Assembly (NCBI GenBank): GCA_030674185.1
Contig: JAPXFY010000023.1
Coordinates: forward strand, 22,912,092 to 22,976,091
Direction of reading: 5' to 3'
DNA: 64,000 bases
Origin: Monoplex corrugatus
Taxonomy: Eukaryota; Mollusca; Gastropoda; Littorinimorpha; Ranellidae
Shown here: piece after piece, positions 21,545 through 33,854 of the stretch
Position numbering within the stretch: position 1 is the stretch's first letter
How the letters are laid out: each line of letters opens with the position of its first letter
Translations under genes and position numbers: made by a program
Notes under the pieces: model-generated
Databases searched by the model: none
Seen by the model: only the letters and a program-made list of their open reading frames with translations
What the model was told of the DNA's origin: nothing

Positions 21545-22065
21545 TCCCATTTCCTGCCCAGATCCCTATACGTTAGCAAGGTCTTGAAACTGGAAAGGAA
21601 AGGGTGAGGAGTGGGGGTGGGGTTGGGGACGTGACTTATGAAGCACAAATGTGACACCACCAGAATGACAGAGCATGCAGCAAGGTACAGAAAACAGGCC
21701 AGTTTATAAGTCACAAGCAGGTACTGACCTCGAGAGAGGGCCCCAGTAGCTTAGTTGGTTTGAGCATCGGATTCACATGCTAATGGTTGTGGGTTCAAAT
21801 CCCGGGGTGCGCTACATTAAAATTGGCCTTCTCACTGTCCTATCTTAACATCATTGTTGTTCTGGTGGAGTCAGTTATAGGATTAGATAAGTCCCCCTTA
21901 CCCCACTTCTCTGGGATGGTTATCCCCGTTTGCCATATCACCTGAGGTGGATGCCGACGTAAGCACTGAACCAAACCAACCAACCATCCAACTGACCTCG
22001 AGATATCAGATCTTGAGTCCATTGCTCCACCAACAAGGCCATCCAGCCACACCAACAATTCGATC
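21545..22065 (-). mobile_element. SINE2 copy, interrupted by SINE1
   Basis: On the minus strand it starts with a tRNA-like head (GGCCTTGTTGGTGGAGCAATG, then ACTCAAGATC). It continues past an inserted SINE1 (21736-21990) to AGTTTCAAGACCTTGCTAACG. The uninterrupted copy is 32465-32710 on the plus strand. A third, shorter copy is at 48780-48970 (minus), where GTTGGTAGAGC and GTGTTCAATCCCAG look like the A and B boxes. Confidence 0.75.
21736..21990 (+). mobile_element. SINE1, tRNA-derived, with 13-bp target-site duplication
   Basis: The head GTAGCTTAGTTGGTTTGAGC (A-box-like) and GGTTCAAATCCCGGGG (B-box-like) form a tRNA-like 5' part. The body runs through TGGGATGGTTATCCCCGTT to a CAAACCAACCAACC tail. 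ACTGACCTCGAGA is present immediately before (21723-21735) and after (21991-22003), a clean target-site duplication in the host SINE2. A second copy is at 31120-31380. Confidence 0.9.
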
Positions 22066-22162
22066 ATCCAAAGGTGACACTGAACTATAATGATGACATG
22101 TATAAGGTTCCAAGTCTTCATTCAAGAATCAAACCAAGCCGTCATCCCCCTCTGTCTGTCAC

Positions 22163-22165
<3 letters not shown>
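22066..22165 (-). repeat. Inverted repeat partner of 32223-32465
   Basis: This stretch and the adjoining SINE2 are repeated in inverse orientation upstream of the SINE2 copy at 32465, up to and including a CA/TG tract at the same boundary. The repeated unit is therefore larger than SINE2 alone. Confidence 0.65.
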
Positions 22166-22249
<84 letters not shown>

Positions 22250-22252
22250 TGT
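22165..22252. repeat. (CA)n then (GA)n microsatellite
   Basis: A pure CA run broken once by CAACA, followed by an AGAGAG run. Confidence 0.95.
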
Positions 22253-22348
22253 ACACGCACGCACACACATACACACATGATGCTGAGCTAGAGAACGCTC
22301 AATCCCTTTTAATGAGTGACCCTTGACCCAAGTTGTCATCCTTTCTGT

Positions 22349-22349
<1 letters not shown>

Positions 22350-22396
<47 letters not shown>

Positions 22397-22572
22397 ACAC
22401 ACACACACATACACACACAAACACACAAGCACACACACAAACACACAAACACACACACACACATACACACAAACACACAAACACACACACACAAACACAC
22501 ACACACAAACACACAAACACACAAACACACAAACACACACACACACACACACATACACACACACACACACAC
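22350..22572. repeat. (CA)n / (CACAAA)n microsatellite
   Basis: A CA run passes into a higher-order pattern of CACAAACA and CACATACA units. His-Thr and Cys-Val frames here are artefacts. Confidence 0.95.
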
Positions 22573-22919
22573 TGGGCATACCAAACGATGTCCCAGCACA
22601 GTCATCAACCAATCAATCAATCATTTCTGTTTACACTTCCTGCGTGTCCCATGGAACGTTGCACTAGTGTTGGGTCCCTAACTGTCCTGTTTGCCCTATA
22701 CACAAAATGAATATTGAACACAAGGTTATTCTTTGCAGATACCTGGTTGGCATAGAGGTATAGCTCATATTTTCCTGTCTAATGGCACAGATTCTAGTCG
22801 TATGTGGTTGGGTGGAAAATTCTACACATGCCCTCTCCACTCCACCAAGCTGTGAACGATCATGTTTATATCTATATCTATATCTATTACACACACACAC
22901 TCACATACATATACATATA
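22573..22919. other. Unclassified sequence
   Basis: No gene seen. It contains a short TATATCTATATC run and a CACATACATA tract near 22865-22920. Confidence 0.35.
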
Positions 22920-23047
22920 TTCAGCGAATGCGACCAGAAACACACTGATTTCACTTTGCATTTACACTTTGCTAGGCATTTTACTGCACAGTCCCGTAGG
23001 TCGTTTTCTTTGATTAAGACCGATTGTTTTATACCTGTAACTCCCAC

Positions 23048-23631
23048 CTAACGATCATTTCATCAGACGGCAGATGCACATCAGAAATTGCCAGCAGAAT
23101 CGGCCAAGCCAAAACAGCATTCGGGAAGATGACAGGCATTCTTACCAACAAACGCCTATCAATTAACATCAGGAAGAGAGTTCTTGAATGTTATACATGT
23201 ATAGAACCAATACTGTTGTACGGATGTGAGGCATGGACAGTCAACAAACAAAGCCAGAACAAGATTGAGGCAGCCTAGATGTGGTTTCTAAGAAGAATGT
23301 TGAGAATTCCATGGACAGCAAAGAAAACAAACGAGACAGTCTTGATGGAGGCAGACACAAGTAGCTCACTCATAAGGAGGATAAGGAAAAGACAGGCACT
23401 ATTTATAGGCCATTTTATGAGGAAGGGGGATTTGGAGCACCTGGTCACAACGGGAAAGCTGGAGGGAAAGAGAGCACCGGGTAGACCCAGGGAGAAAATG
23501 CTGGACGGACTTGCCGAGTGGCTGGGGACGAGGGGGGTGGGAGAGATGCTAGGGGCAACGAGAGATAGAGACAGATGGAAGTCCATGATCGCCAATGCCA
23601 TGCGGCAGGGCACCTGATGACGATGATGATG
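23048..23631 (+). mobile_element. Family A non-LTR element, 5'-truncated, with target-site duplication
   Basis: It contains SSDGRCTSEIASRIGQAKTA, YGCEAWTVNKQSQNK, then an in-frame TAG, MWFLRRMLRIPWTAKKTNE and GRPREKMLDGLAEWL. The 3' tail is GATGACGATGATGATG. AACTCCCAC lies at 23039-23047 and again at 23632-23640. The inverted arm at about 25400-25440 carries the same site without the element, which confirms the boundaries. Confidence 0.85.
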
Positions 23632-23794
23632 AACTCCCACTTACCTCTGTTTGTTTGCTTGTTAGTTTTATCATTACTCCTTGACTGTTACAATGCTTTT
23701 ATTCGGTAAGATTATCCTCTTTTGACCCTCAGCCCCACCAGATGATCACAGATGGTTTGTCATAACCCAGCACAGAACACGCTCGTTGCATGCG

Positions 23795-23806
23795 CGCGCG
23801 CGCGCA

Positions 23807-23846
<40 letters not shown>

Positions 23847-23905
23847 CACACACACACCACACACACACACACACTCACACGCACGCACACGCGCGTGCGC
23901 TTACA
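23795..23905. repeat. (CG)n and (CA)n microsatellite
   Basis: A short GCGCGC run followed by interrupted CA repeats. Confidence 0.9.
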
Positions 23906-24148
23906 TACACACATACAACCCTGAGTAATCTGTTAAAGCCTGATGGTTCTAATGTTCTGATTGCTTTTCTCTTGTCCGATAAATTTGTTAATGTTAATTA
24001 ATATGTTAAACTGTCTTTATGATTTCGTAGATTCTTTGATCCCATATACACCTCTTTATCTTATTTTGTCTATATATTCTATTTATTAATTTTTTTGCGT
24101 CTAAGAGACATATGTGAATAGACGTTAAAAGAAATAACGAACGATATA

Positions 24149-24170
24149 CATATATATATATATACATAAT

Positions 24171-24202
<32 letters not shown>

Positions 24203-24534
24203 ATACATATGTATGTATATACATAGAGAAAGAGAGGGTTAGACAGACAGACAGAGAAACAGACAGGCGGACAGACAGACATAGATAGATAATATGTATT
24301 TGTATATATCTATATGTATATATATATAAATATAAACATATATATATGTATAAATAATATATATATAGATAGGTAGACAGACAGACAGATAGATAGATAG
24401 ATAGATAGACAGAGAGACAGACAGACAGACAGATAGATAGATAGATAGATACAGAGAGAGACATGGAGACAAAGAGAGGGAGACAGAGTCAGAGACACAG
24501 TGACACAGAGAGAGACAGAAAGAGAGAGACTGAG

Positions 24535-24573
<39 letters not shown>

Positions 24574-24663
24574 TAGATAAATAGATAGATAGAGAGAGAG
24601 AGGGAAAGAGAGAGAGAAAGAGAGAAAGAGAGAGAGAGAAAGGGAGAGAGAAAGAGAGAGAGG

Positions 24664-24707
<44 letters not shown>

Positions 24708-24775
24708 TAGAGAGACTGACAGACAGAGAAGCAGAGAGACAAAGAGACGGAGACAGAGACAGAGACTGAGAGGTT
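24149..24775. repeat. (TA)n, (GACA)n/(GATA)n and (GA)n microsatellite block
   Basis: A TA-rich section (24149-24235), then GACA/GATA tetramers and GA-rich tracts alternate to about 24775. Leu-Ser-type frames on the minus strand are artefacts. Confidence 0.95.
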
Positions 24776-24989
24776 CAATTTCAGGGATCAGTTTTTCATT
24801 CACTATCAGCATCTAGCAGGTCTCTGAGACACACAGAGCTCGAGATGCTGACACCTCCGTGCAATAAAAACTCATCTCTTCAAACGACAGTTTCTAAACT
24901 TCACCCGAAAATACTGAATTGCTGACTGTCATCTGTATCTTTTTGCTGGTGTATGAATGTACATAGTCGCCTGTGTTTTGCTCTCATTG

Positions 24990-25590
<601 letters not shown>

Positions 25591-25747
25591 TTATATACTC
25601 ACTACAGATATATTTGATGGTTTTACTTAATTTAGTTCGAAATGAGTTGAGAGATAATATGTAAGCTAAAGTTATCTCTAGTCTCGTAAAACCCTGGTAA
25701 TTTACGATGAATGGGCAAAGGTCACATTGCGCTTTTAGTTTGCTTTG

Positions 25748-25752
<5 letters not shown>
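25591..25752. other. Unclassified AT-rich sequence
   Basis: No gene or known repeat seen. Confidence 0.3.
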
Positions 25753-25794
<42 letters not shown>

Positions 25795-25904
25795 CTGCGC
25801 GCGCGCGCGGTGTGTGTGTGTGTGCGTGTGTATGTGTGAGTGTGTGTATGTGTGAGTGTTGTGTGTGTGTGTGTGTGTATGTGTGTGTGTGTGTTTTGTG
25901 TGTG

Positions 25905-25975
<71 letters not shown>

Positions 25976-26026
25976 TGTGTGTGAGAGAGTGTGCAGGTGT
26001 ATTTGTGTGTTATTATCGTTATCATC

Positions 26027-26059
<33 letters not shown>

Positions 26060-26300
26060 GTTGTTGTTATTGTTATTATTATTATTATCATCATCGTTGT
26101 TGTTGTTGTTGTTGTTGCTGTTATCATCTCCATCAGCATCAACAACAACAACAACATCATCATCATCGTCATCGCCTTCGTCGTCGTTGTCATCATCATC
26201 ATCATCGGTCGTCGTCGTCGTCGTCATCGTCGTCGTCGTCGTCGTCATCATCATCATCATCATCGTCGTCGTTGTCGTCGTCAGCATCATCACTAGCACC
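25753..26300. repeat. (TG)n followed by (ATC)/(ATT)/(GTC)n microsatellites
   Basis: Degenerate and pure TG tracts to about 26010, then ATT, ATC and GTC triplet runs. Long Asp/Thr/Ser frames on either strand are repeat artefacts. Confidence 0.95.
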
Positions 26301-26544
26301 TGAATTTCTACCATCACTATCACCACCACCACCATAACAACAAACAAACGTAACAAACGGACAAACAAACAAAAACAAGAACACATGTTCACCAACAAGA
26401 GCAGCAGCAGCATCAATAACAAGACAAGAACCCAAATATCGCTACCGCCACACTATTACTGTACTTATTATTGCTACTATTATTTCTACTCCTACTATCT
26501 TTACTGCTGTTTCTGCAAGTAATACTACAGTGCCTTCAATATTA
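26301..26544. other. Low-complexity AAC/TACT-rich sequence
   Basis: CAAACAAACAAAC and TACTATTATT-type low-complexity DNA. No gene. Confidence 0.5.
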
Positions 26545-27045
26545 TTTGTCTCTATCGGGCCAATGCCATTTTCGGAAAAAGGCAAGCGGAGGATTGATGG
26601 GACATAACCACAGCTTGCAAATTCTTGCGACTAGATACACAACTATACTAGAGTTGTTTCCCTTTACAACGACTCGGTCAACCGAGTCCCGCAAATCAGA
26701 ATTACTTGCTGTCGAAAAGAACTGTAAGAATTCTTTAGCTTTTTCAGATGACGAAGGAAATTTTTTGTCTTTAATCTTCATAAGAACATCGGGTAAATGA
26801 AAATCATTTTTCATTTCTTTGACCTTATTCCAAACTTTAGGAAGATCTTTGGGCCCGGAAATCTGTTGAGAGCAAAAATCTGACCAATACTGCTTTTTGG
26901 CTTGGGCTATAACTTTGTTTGAATGAATCTTTGCCACTTTCATATTGTAATGGTCTTCTGGAGATTTAGTTTTTAAATAGATTTTATACATTTTCTTTCT
27001 TTTTTTTTTTTCATTCTTCGCTTCCTCACATAATTGATTCCACCA
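26545..27045 (-). mobile_element. Non-LTR element fragment: endonuclease-RT linker
   Basis: The minus-strand frame reads CIWWNQLCEEAKNEKKK, KSPEDHYNMKVAK, QAKKQYWSDFC and LPKVWNKVKEMK. This is the basic linker between the endonuclease and RT domains of several non-LTR clades (WWN-EC and KK-YW-FC pattern). The upstream end is replaced by a TG/GTGC microsatellite, and neither endonuclease nor RT core survives. It belongs to a family different from A, B and the CR1/L2-like elements seen here. Confidence 0.55.
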
Positions 27046-27048
27046 AAT

Positions 27049-27121
<73 letters not shown>

Positions 27122-27360
27122 TGTGTGTGTGTGTGTGTGCGTGCGCGTGTCTGTGTGAGTGTGTGTGTGTGCACGAGCGCATGCGAGAAAAAACAATCAG
27201 AGAGAGAGAGAGAGAGAGAGAGGAGACAGAGAGAGAGAGACAGAGACAGACAGGGAAAGGGGGATGTTCGTGTTTATTTGTCTGTTAGGTATATATACGT
27301 GTGTACGGGCGCAAACGAATATGTTCTGCGTAGAACGTTTACTTAAAAATCTCAAGAGAG

Positions 27361-27419
<59 letters not shown>

Positions 27420-27822
27420 GAGTGTGAAGAGAGAAGAGAGAGAGAGAGAGAGGAGAGATGTGTCTGTGTGTGTACATGTATGTGTGTGTGGGTATATTTG
27501 TTGTATGTGTATGCAAGCGTGCACGAATGCAGGTATATTTTATGTTGAGTGCTTCCTTAAAGATCTGTCCACAGAGAGACAGACTGAGAGATAGAGACAG
27601 ATAGAGAGATAGACAGACAGATGGACAGACGGACAGACAGACAGACAGACAGAACGAGAGAGAAAAAGGGACCGAGAGAAGGAGAGAGAGGGACACTCAG
27701 AGAGACACAGGGAGAGAGAGAGAAAAAAAAGAGAGACTGACAGACAGACGACGACAGACAGACAGACAGACAGATAGATAGATAGACAGACAGACAGAAC
27801 GACAGAGAAAAAGGGAGCAGTT

Positions 27823-27866
<44 letters not shown>

Positions 27867-28020
27867 AGAGCAGAGAGAGAGACAGAGAGAGAGAGAGACA
27901 GAGAGAGAGAAGAGGGGGGGAGAGGGAGATCTGTGTGCTTGTGTGTCTGTGCTATGTATTTACGTGTGTACGGACGCCTACGAGCATGTTTTGTGTAGAA
28001 TGTTTACTCAAAGTTCTGTC

Positions 28021-28055
<35 letters not shown>

Positions 28056-28206
28056 CAGAGACAGAGACAGTGACAGAGACAGAGACAGAGACACAAGAGA
28101 GAGAAACAGAGGAATGTACTGATTGAGAAAGAGAAAGATGTACATATATTTATATATATATATATTTATATATATATATATATACACATACAACATACAC
28201 ATATAC

Positions 28207-28284
<78 letters not shown>

Positions 28285-28665
28285 ATGTGTGTGTGTGCGT
28301 GTATTTATGTGTGGGTGTTTGTGTTGTATGAGAGAGAGAGAGAGAGGGAGGGAGAGAGAGAGACAGAGACAGATTGAAGATAGGATAGATGAGAGAGAGG
28401 GAGAGAGAGGAGAGAGAGAGAGAGAGAGAAACAGACGAATGGACTGATTGAGAAAGAGAAGATATATATATATATATATTATATATATATATATATATAA
28501 TTGTGTGTGTGTATTTGTTTGTGGGGTGTTTGTGTTGTGTGAGAGAAAGAGAGAGCGAGAGAGGGAGGGAGAGAGGAGAGAGAGAGAGAGAGAGAGAGAT
28601 GCAGACGAAAAGACAGACTGATTGAGAAAGAGAGATAGAGAAAGATACATATATATATATGTATG

Positions 28666-28701
<36 letters not shown>

Positions 28702-28887
28702 TGTGGTGTGTGTGTGTGTGTATGTATGTGTGTATGTGTGTGCGTGTGTGTATTGTGTGTTGTGTGTTTGTATGTGTGTGTATGTGTGTGTGTGGTGTGT
28801 ATGTGTGTGTATGTGTGTGTGTGTCTGGGTTGTATTGTTTGAGCAAGCGTTCACATGCAGGTATATCTAGTGTTGAGAGAGAGAAAG

Positions 28888-28938
<51 letters not shown>

Positions 28939-29284
28939 GAGAGAGAGAGAGAGAGGGAGGGAGAGAGAGAGAGAGAGAGAGAAACAGACAGACAATCAGA
29001 CAGACAGACAGACAATCAGACAGACAGAGAAAAATGGAACGAGACAAAGAGATGGGGAGAGAGAAAGAGATAGAAAGGGAGGGAGAGGGACAGAGAGATA
29101 GGGACGAGAGAGAGAGAGAGAGAGAGAGAGGAGGGAGGGAGGGGTGTGTGTATGCTGTGTGTCTGTGTTATGTATATACGTACGGGCGCCTATGAGCATG
29201 TTTTGTGTAGAATATTTACTAAAAAATCACAAGAGAGAGAGAGAAAGAGAGAGAGACAGACAGATAGAGAGGAAGGGAGGGAGA

Positions 29285-29324
<40 letters not shown>

Positions 29325-29408
29325 AGGAAAGAGAGATATTGAGAGAGAGAGAAACAGAGAAAGAGGAGATATGTATAAATGTGTGTTTGTGTCGCGTATG
29401 TGTGGTCG

Positions 29409-29460
<52 letters not shown>

Positions 29461-29470
29461 GACAGAGACA

Positions 29471-29539
<69 letters not shown>

Positions 29540-29912
29540 TGTGTGTTTGTGTTTCTCTGTGTGTATATCTGTATATGTGTCTGTTTGTATGTGTGTTTGT
29601 GAGTGCGTGTGTGTGTATGTTTGTTTGTGTCTGTGTATGTGTGTGAGTGTGCACGGGCGAGCACACGTGTGTGTCTGTTTGCGTGAGTTTGTTAGTGTGT
29701 GCATATTTCTGTGTGTATGTGTGTGTGTGTGTGTGTGTGCGCGCGCGCGTGCGTGCATGTGTGTGTGCTTCTGAGTGCGCGCGCACACTTAATAGTGTGT
29801 CTGCCTTTGGGCGTTCGTCTTTGTGTGCGTGCGTGTGTGTGAGAATGAGTGTTTTTGTGCGTGTATGTGTGAGTGTGTGTGTGTGTATGTGTGTGCGTTC
29901 GTGTGTATGTGA

Positions 29913-29963
<51 letters not shown>

Positions 29964-30264
29964 GTGTGTGTGTGTGTGTGTGTGTGTGCGTGCGCGTATG
30001 TGTGTGTGTGAGAGTGAGAGAGAATTAGACAGAGAGAGTGAGAGAGAGACAGAGACAGAGGTGTGTGTGTGGTGTGTGTATGTGTGTGTGTGTGTGCATG
30101 TGTGTGTATTTCTTGAGTGCTCGCGCGCACTTAATAGTGTGTCTGTCTTTGTGCGTTCGTCTTTGTGTGCGTGCGTGCGTGTGTGTGTGGGAATGAGTAT
30201 TTTTGTGTGTGAATGTGTGAGTGTGTGTGTGTGTATGTGTATGTGTTCGTGTGTATGTGAGTGT

Positions 30265-30335
<71 letters not shown>

Positions 30336-31119
30336 TGTGTGTGCATGTGTGAGAGTGAGAGAATTAGGCACAGAGAGAGTGAGAGACAGAGAGACAGAGA
30401 CAGAGGTGCGTGTGGTGTGCGTATGTGTGTGCGTGTGTGTATGTGTGTGTGTTTCTGAGTGCGCGCGCACTTAATAATATGTCTGTCTGTGTGCGTTCGT
30501 CTTTGTGTGCGTGCGTGTATGCGTGAATGAGTGTTTGTGTGTGTGTGTATGTGTGAGTGCGTGTGTTTGTATGTACGTGCGTTCGTGTGTATGTGAGTAT
30601 GTGTGTGTGTGCGTGTGTGAGAGTGAGAGAGAATTAGAGAGAGAGGGAGAGAGAGAGAGAGAGAGAGAGATGGGTGTGTGGGGTGTGTGCATGTGTGTGT
30701 GTTTCTGAGTGCGCGCGCGCACTTAATAGTGTCTGTCTTTGTGCGTTCTTCTTTGTGTGCGTGCGTGTGTGTGTGAATGAGTGTTTGTGTGTGTGTGTAC
30801 GTGTGAGTGTGTTTGTGTATGTGTGTGCGTTCGTGTGTATGTGAGTGTGTGTGTGTGTGTGTATGTCTATGTGTGTGTCTCTGCGTGCGTGTGTGTGCGT
30901 GTGTGTGTACACGAGTGCATGCGAGATAAACAGTGAGAGAGACAGAGACAGACTGACAGACAGACAGACATACAGAGAGATAGAGAGACAATAGACACAC
31001 AGACAGACAGAGGGAGATGTTCGTGTTTGTTTGTCTGTGTTAGATATGTACGTGTTTACGGACGCATACGAACATGTTTTGTGAAGAATGTTTAGTTAAA
31101 AACCTCTCTCAATAGAGAG

Positions 31120-31380
31120 ATTGATTGATTGATTGGATTGATTTGGTTCAGTTTTTACGTCGACACCCACCTCAGGTGATATGGCCGACGGGGATAACCA
31201 TCCCGAGGAAGTGGGGGAAGGGGGAACCTATCTAATCCTATACTGATACCACCAGAACAACAATGATGTTAAGATGGGGCAGTGAGATGGCCAGTTTTAA
31301 TATAGCGCATCCCGGGATTCGAACCCACAACCATTAGCATGTGAATCCGACGCTCAAACCAACTGAGCTATCGAGGCCCG
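31120..31380 (-). mobile_element. SINE1, second copy, with 14-bp target-site duplication
   Basis: The reverse complement of the SINE1 body at 21736-21990, with the tRNA-like head at the high-coordinate end (TAGCTCAGTTGGTTTGAGCG on the minus strand) and an ATCAATCAATCA tail. CTCTCAATAGAGAG flanks it at 31106-31119 and 31381-31394. It inserted into a GA-rich tract of the low-complexity block. Confidence 0.9.
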
Positions 31381-31386
31381 CTCTCA

Positions 31387-31441
<55 letters not shown>

Positions 31442-31467
31442 AGAAAGAAAGACAGAGAGACACGGGA

Positions 31468-31498
<31 letters not shown>

Positions 31499-31812
31499 TG
31501 TATGTGTGTATGGGTATATTTGTTGTATGTGAGTGCAAGCGCGCATGCATGTAGGTATATTTAATGTACAATGCTGCCATAAAGATCTGTCCACAGAGAG
31601 ACAGAGAGAGAGAGGGAAAGAGAAAGAGAGAAAGAGAGAGAGATAGAGAGACAGACAGACAGACAGACAAAACGAGAGAGAAAAGGGAGCGAGAGAAAGA
31701 GAGAGACACACACACAGAGTCAGAGAGACAGAGAGAGAGTGAGACGTTTGTGTAAAATTTATTTCTGTGTAAGGGCGCATACGAACATGTTTTGTGTAGA
31801 ATGTTTATTTAA

Positions 31813-31820
<8 letters not shown>

Positions 31821-31888
<68 letters not shown>

Positions 31889-31889
31889 G
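31821..31889. repeat. (TC)n microsatellite
   Basis: A TC run whose purine strand is opposite to that of the neighbouring GA tracts. This implies a local inversion or independent origin. Confidence 0.95.
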
Positions 31890-32086
31890 TGTGTGTGTCT
31901 GTGCTGTGAACTGATGCACATGCACCGTTTTTGCTTTTTTTTCTAACAAACGTAAACTTACTGCGACTATAAGCTCTCTCCTGCAACGCACAGTTAAAGT
32001 GGTAACATGTAATCACTGGCTTGGCAGGCACACACGTCCATTTCCTGTTGGAAGATTTTGTGTCTTGAAAGAATTATGGTGTGTGT

Positions 32087-32093
32087 GTGTACG

Positions 32094-32172
<79 letters not shown>

Positions 32173-32178
32173 TGTGTA

Positions 32179-32224
<46 letters not shown>

Positions 32225-32225
32225 G
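32087..32225. repeat. (TG)n microsatellite
   Basis: About 130 bases of TG with two interruptions, ending at the inverted repeat partner of 22066-22165. Confidence 0.95.
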
Positions 32226-32464
32226 TGTGACAGACAGAGGGGGGATGACGGCTTGGGGCAGGGGTTACATGCCCCACTCCCCTCCTGCTTTCTCCCTCTC
32301 ATTTTGAGTGTGCTTTGTGCCCCAGAGTTTTGTTCGTAGTTGGGTAATTGCTTTGGTGACTGATGAGAGTGCGAGCCTTGGTTTGATTCTTGAATCAACA
32401 CTTGGAAACTTATACATGACATTATTATTGTTCAGTGTCACCTTTGGATGATCGAATTGTTGGT
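32226..32464 (+). repeat. Inverted repeat partner of 22066-22165
   Basis: It matches the reverse strand of the sequence next to SINE2 at 22066-22165, with an extra segment of about 110 bases (32255-32365) absent from the other copy. Confidence 0.6.
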
Positions 32465-32710
32465 GTGGCTGGATGGCCTTGTTGGTGGAGCAATGGACTC
32501 AAGATCTGATACATCGTGGCCAGTTCCAGCTTGTGACTTATAAACTGGCCTGTTTTCTGTGCCTTGCTGCATGCTCTGTCATTCTAGTGGTGTCACTTTT
32601 GTGCTTCATAAGTCACGTCCCCATCCCCACCCCCACTCCTCACCCTTTCCTTTCCAGTTTCAAGACCTTGCTAACGTATAGGGATCTGGGCAGGAACTGG
32701 GAGTCTGCCA
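32465..32710 (+). mobile_element. SINE2, uninterrupted copy
   Basis: The tRNA-like head (TGGATGGCCTTGTTGGTGG, then GACTCAAGATCTG) and the body to GTATAGGGATCTGGGCAGG are continuous. They show the SINE1-free state of the locus pattern seen at 21545-22065. Confidence 0.75.
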
Positions 32711-33850
32711 GATAATTGCTGGCAGATTTGAGTGGAACGCGTGCGGAATTATCTGCATGTGATGAATCCCTCCTGAACAAACTCCTGAGTCCTGTCTCCT
32801 TGCTTCATTAACAAAGACTGGCGTTGTGCAAAGTCGCCTTTGAGGTTGCTCCTCGTTTGGTTTGAGCGTAGTCCGTGTCCTACTCTTCAAGGTGGATGTT
32901 CAGACATGTCCTCTCCCACAACGCCCACCTACATCAAGTGCGATATGATCAATGATATCAAACTAAACCTAGACAGGATGTTGGGTCCTGGTACCTCCAT
33001 TGCAACACGCTTGTATAGACATGCAAATGACATGCAAATGTGCCCACTAGGTGAACCCACGGGTGGCAATGTCCCTTCAAACACCGACAGTCAACAGAAG
33101 GAAATAGACCTCCGATATGTGAGAGCTAGACATACAGAGCTGTTAGAGCCCTGTGTGTACACATATTAAGCGTCGTTGGAATGCACAGTCAGTTTGGAAC
33201 ACAGGTCCTCAAAGTATGGACAGTGCACATGGTTATTTGTCTTGGTCATGGGCCTCTACAGCATGGGTGTGTACGTATCGATACCAGACACTGCAATGCC
33301 ATGCAGTCATAAATTCTGTTTTATGTTAAAGCGTATTTTCTATTTTGAGTTCCAAAATTGTATTCTATGACGGCACATCTATAAAATGAGTTCAGTGTTA
33401 TCTTTGAAACCAATCAACAACAATGATAACTTTCTAGTGATAACTTTTCCAATACGATTGAACAACATCAAAGATCACAATGACAATTTAGCCATGATCT
33501 TCTAGTAATATTTTCTAAAATTATACATGATTCATAATATCACAATAAGATTAATCATACGGTTCAAAATATTAAAAAAAAAAGAGAGAAATGCTTACTT
33601 AGGTCATCTGTTAACTAAACAAAGATAATTTTTATGGTATTTATGAATGTCACTTTTCTGCTTGAATCATACAAGCCAAATGCAATCCTATATTTTTCCA
33701 GAAATAACATGACTCAATTTTTATTTGAATTGTTCATGAACATCCAAAATGTCAGTGCTTCTGTTCACTTTTTGACAAAAATGTCCACATAGAGCACATA
33801 CAGCAGCATAGTGTTTATGTCCAGACCTTTTGTGTTTGGTATGTACACTT
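32711..33850. other. Intergenic, no supported gene
   Basis: A 109-codon open stretch (32840-33169) begins in sequence next to SINE2 and shows no domain I recognise, so it is not called. From about 33300 the sequence is AT-rich with no repeats matched elsewhere. It may be ordinary single-copy host sequence upstream of the satellite. Confidence 0.4.
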
Positions 33851-33854
33851 GCCT

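Larger units (their letters stand above)
22920..24148. repeat. Inverted repeat, left arm (contains a family A insertion)
   Basis: Bases 22920-23047 and 23641-24148 match, in reverse, 25149-25590. Matching landmarks include TTCAGCGAATGCGACC, GGCATTTTACTGCACAGTCC, TGTTTTATACCTGT and GAAATAACGAACG. The left arm is longer because of the family A element at 23048-23631 and a CA tract at about 23795-23905. Confidence 0.75.
27046..32225. repeat. About 5 kb of GA/GT-rich higher-order repeat
   Basis: Long GA, GT and GACA tracts alternate with conserved cassettes. One cassette (GTTTACTTAAAAATCTC after TATATACGTGTGTACGGGC) recurs near 27290, 27965, 29170, 31045 and 31770. Another (AAGATCTGTCCACAGAGAG) recurs near 27560 and 31580. 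A third (GCGCACTTAATAGTGTGTC) recurs near 29783, 30127, 30467 and 30719. The dozens of long frames on both strands come from dinucleotide periodicity and are not genes. Confidence 0.9.

Noticed and set aside
27046..31780. Many long open frames on both strands, up to 426 codons
   Set aside because: They consist of His-Thr, Cys-Val, Arg-Glu or Leu-Ser dipeptide runs from CA, GT and GA dinucleotide repeats, open on both strands at once.
32840..33169. 109-codon open stretch, possible small gene
   Set aside because: It begins in sequence next to SINE2, has no recognisable domain and no supporting context.
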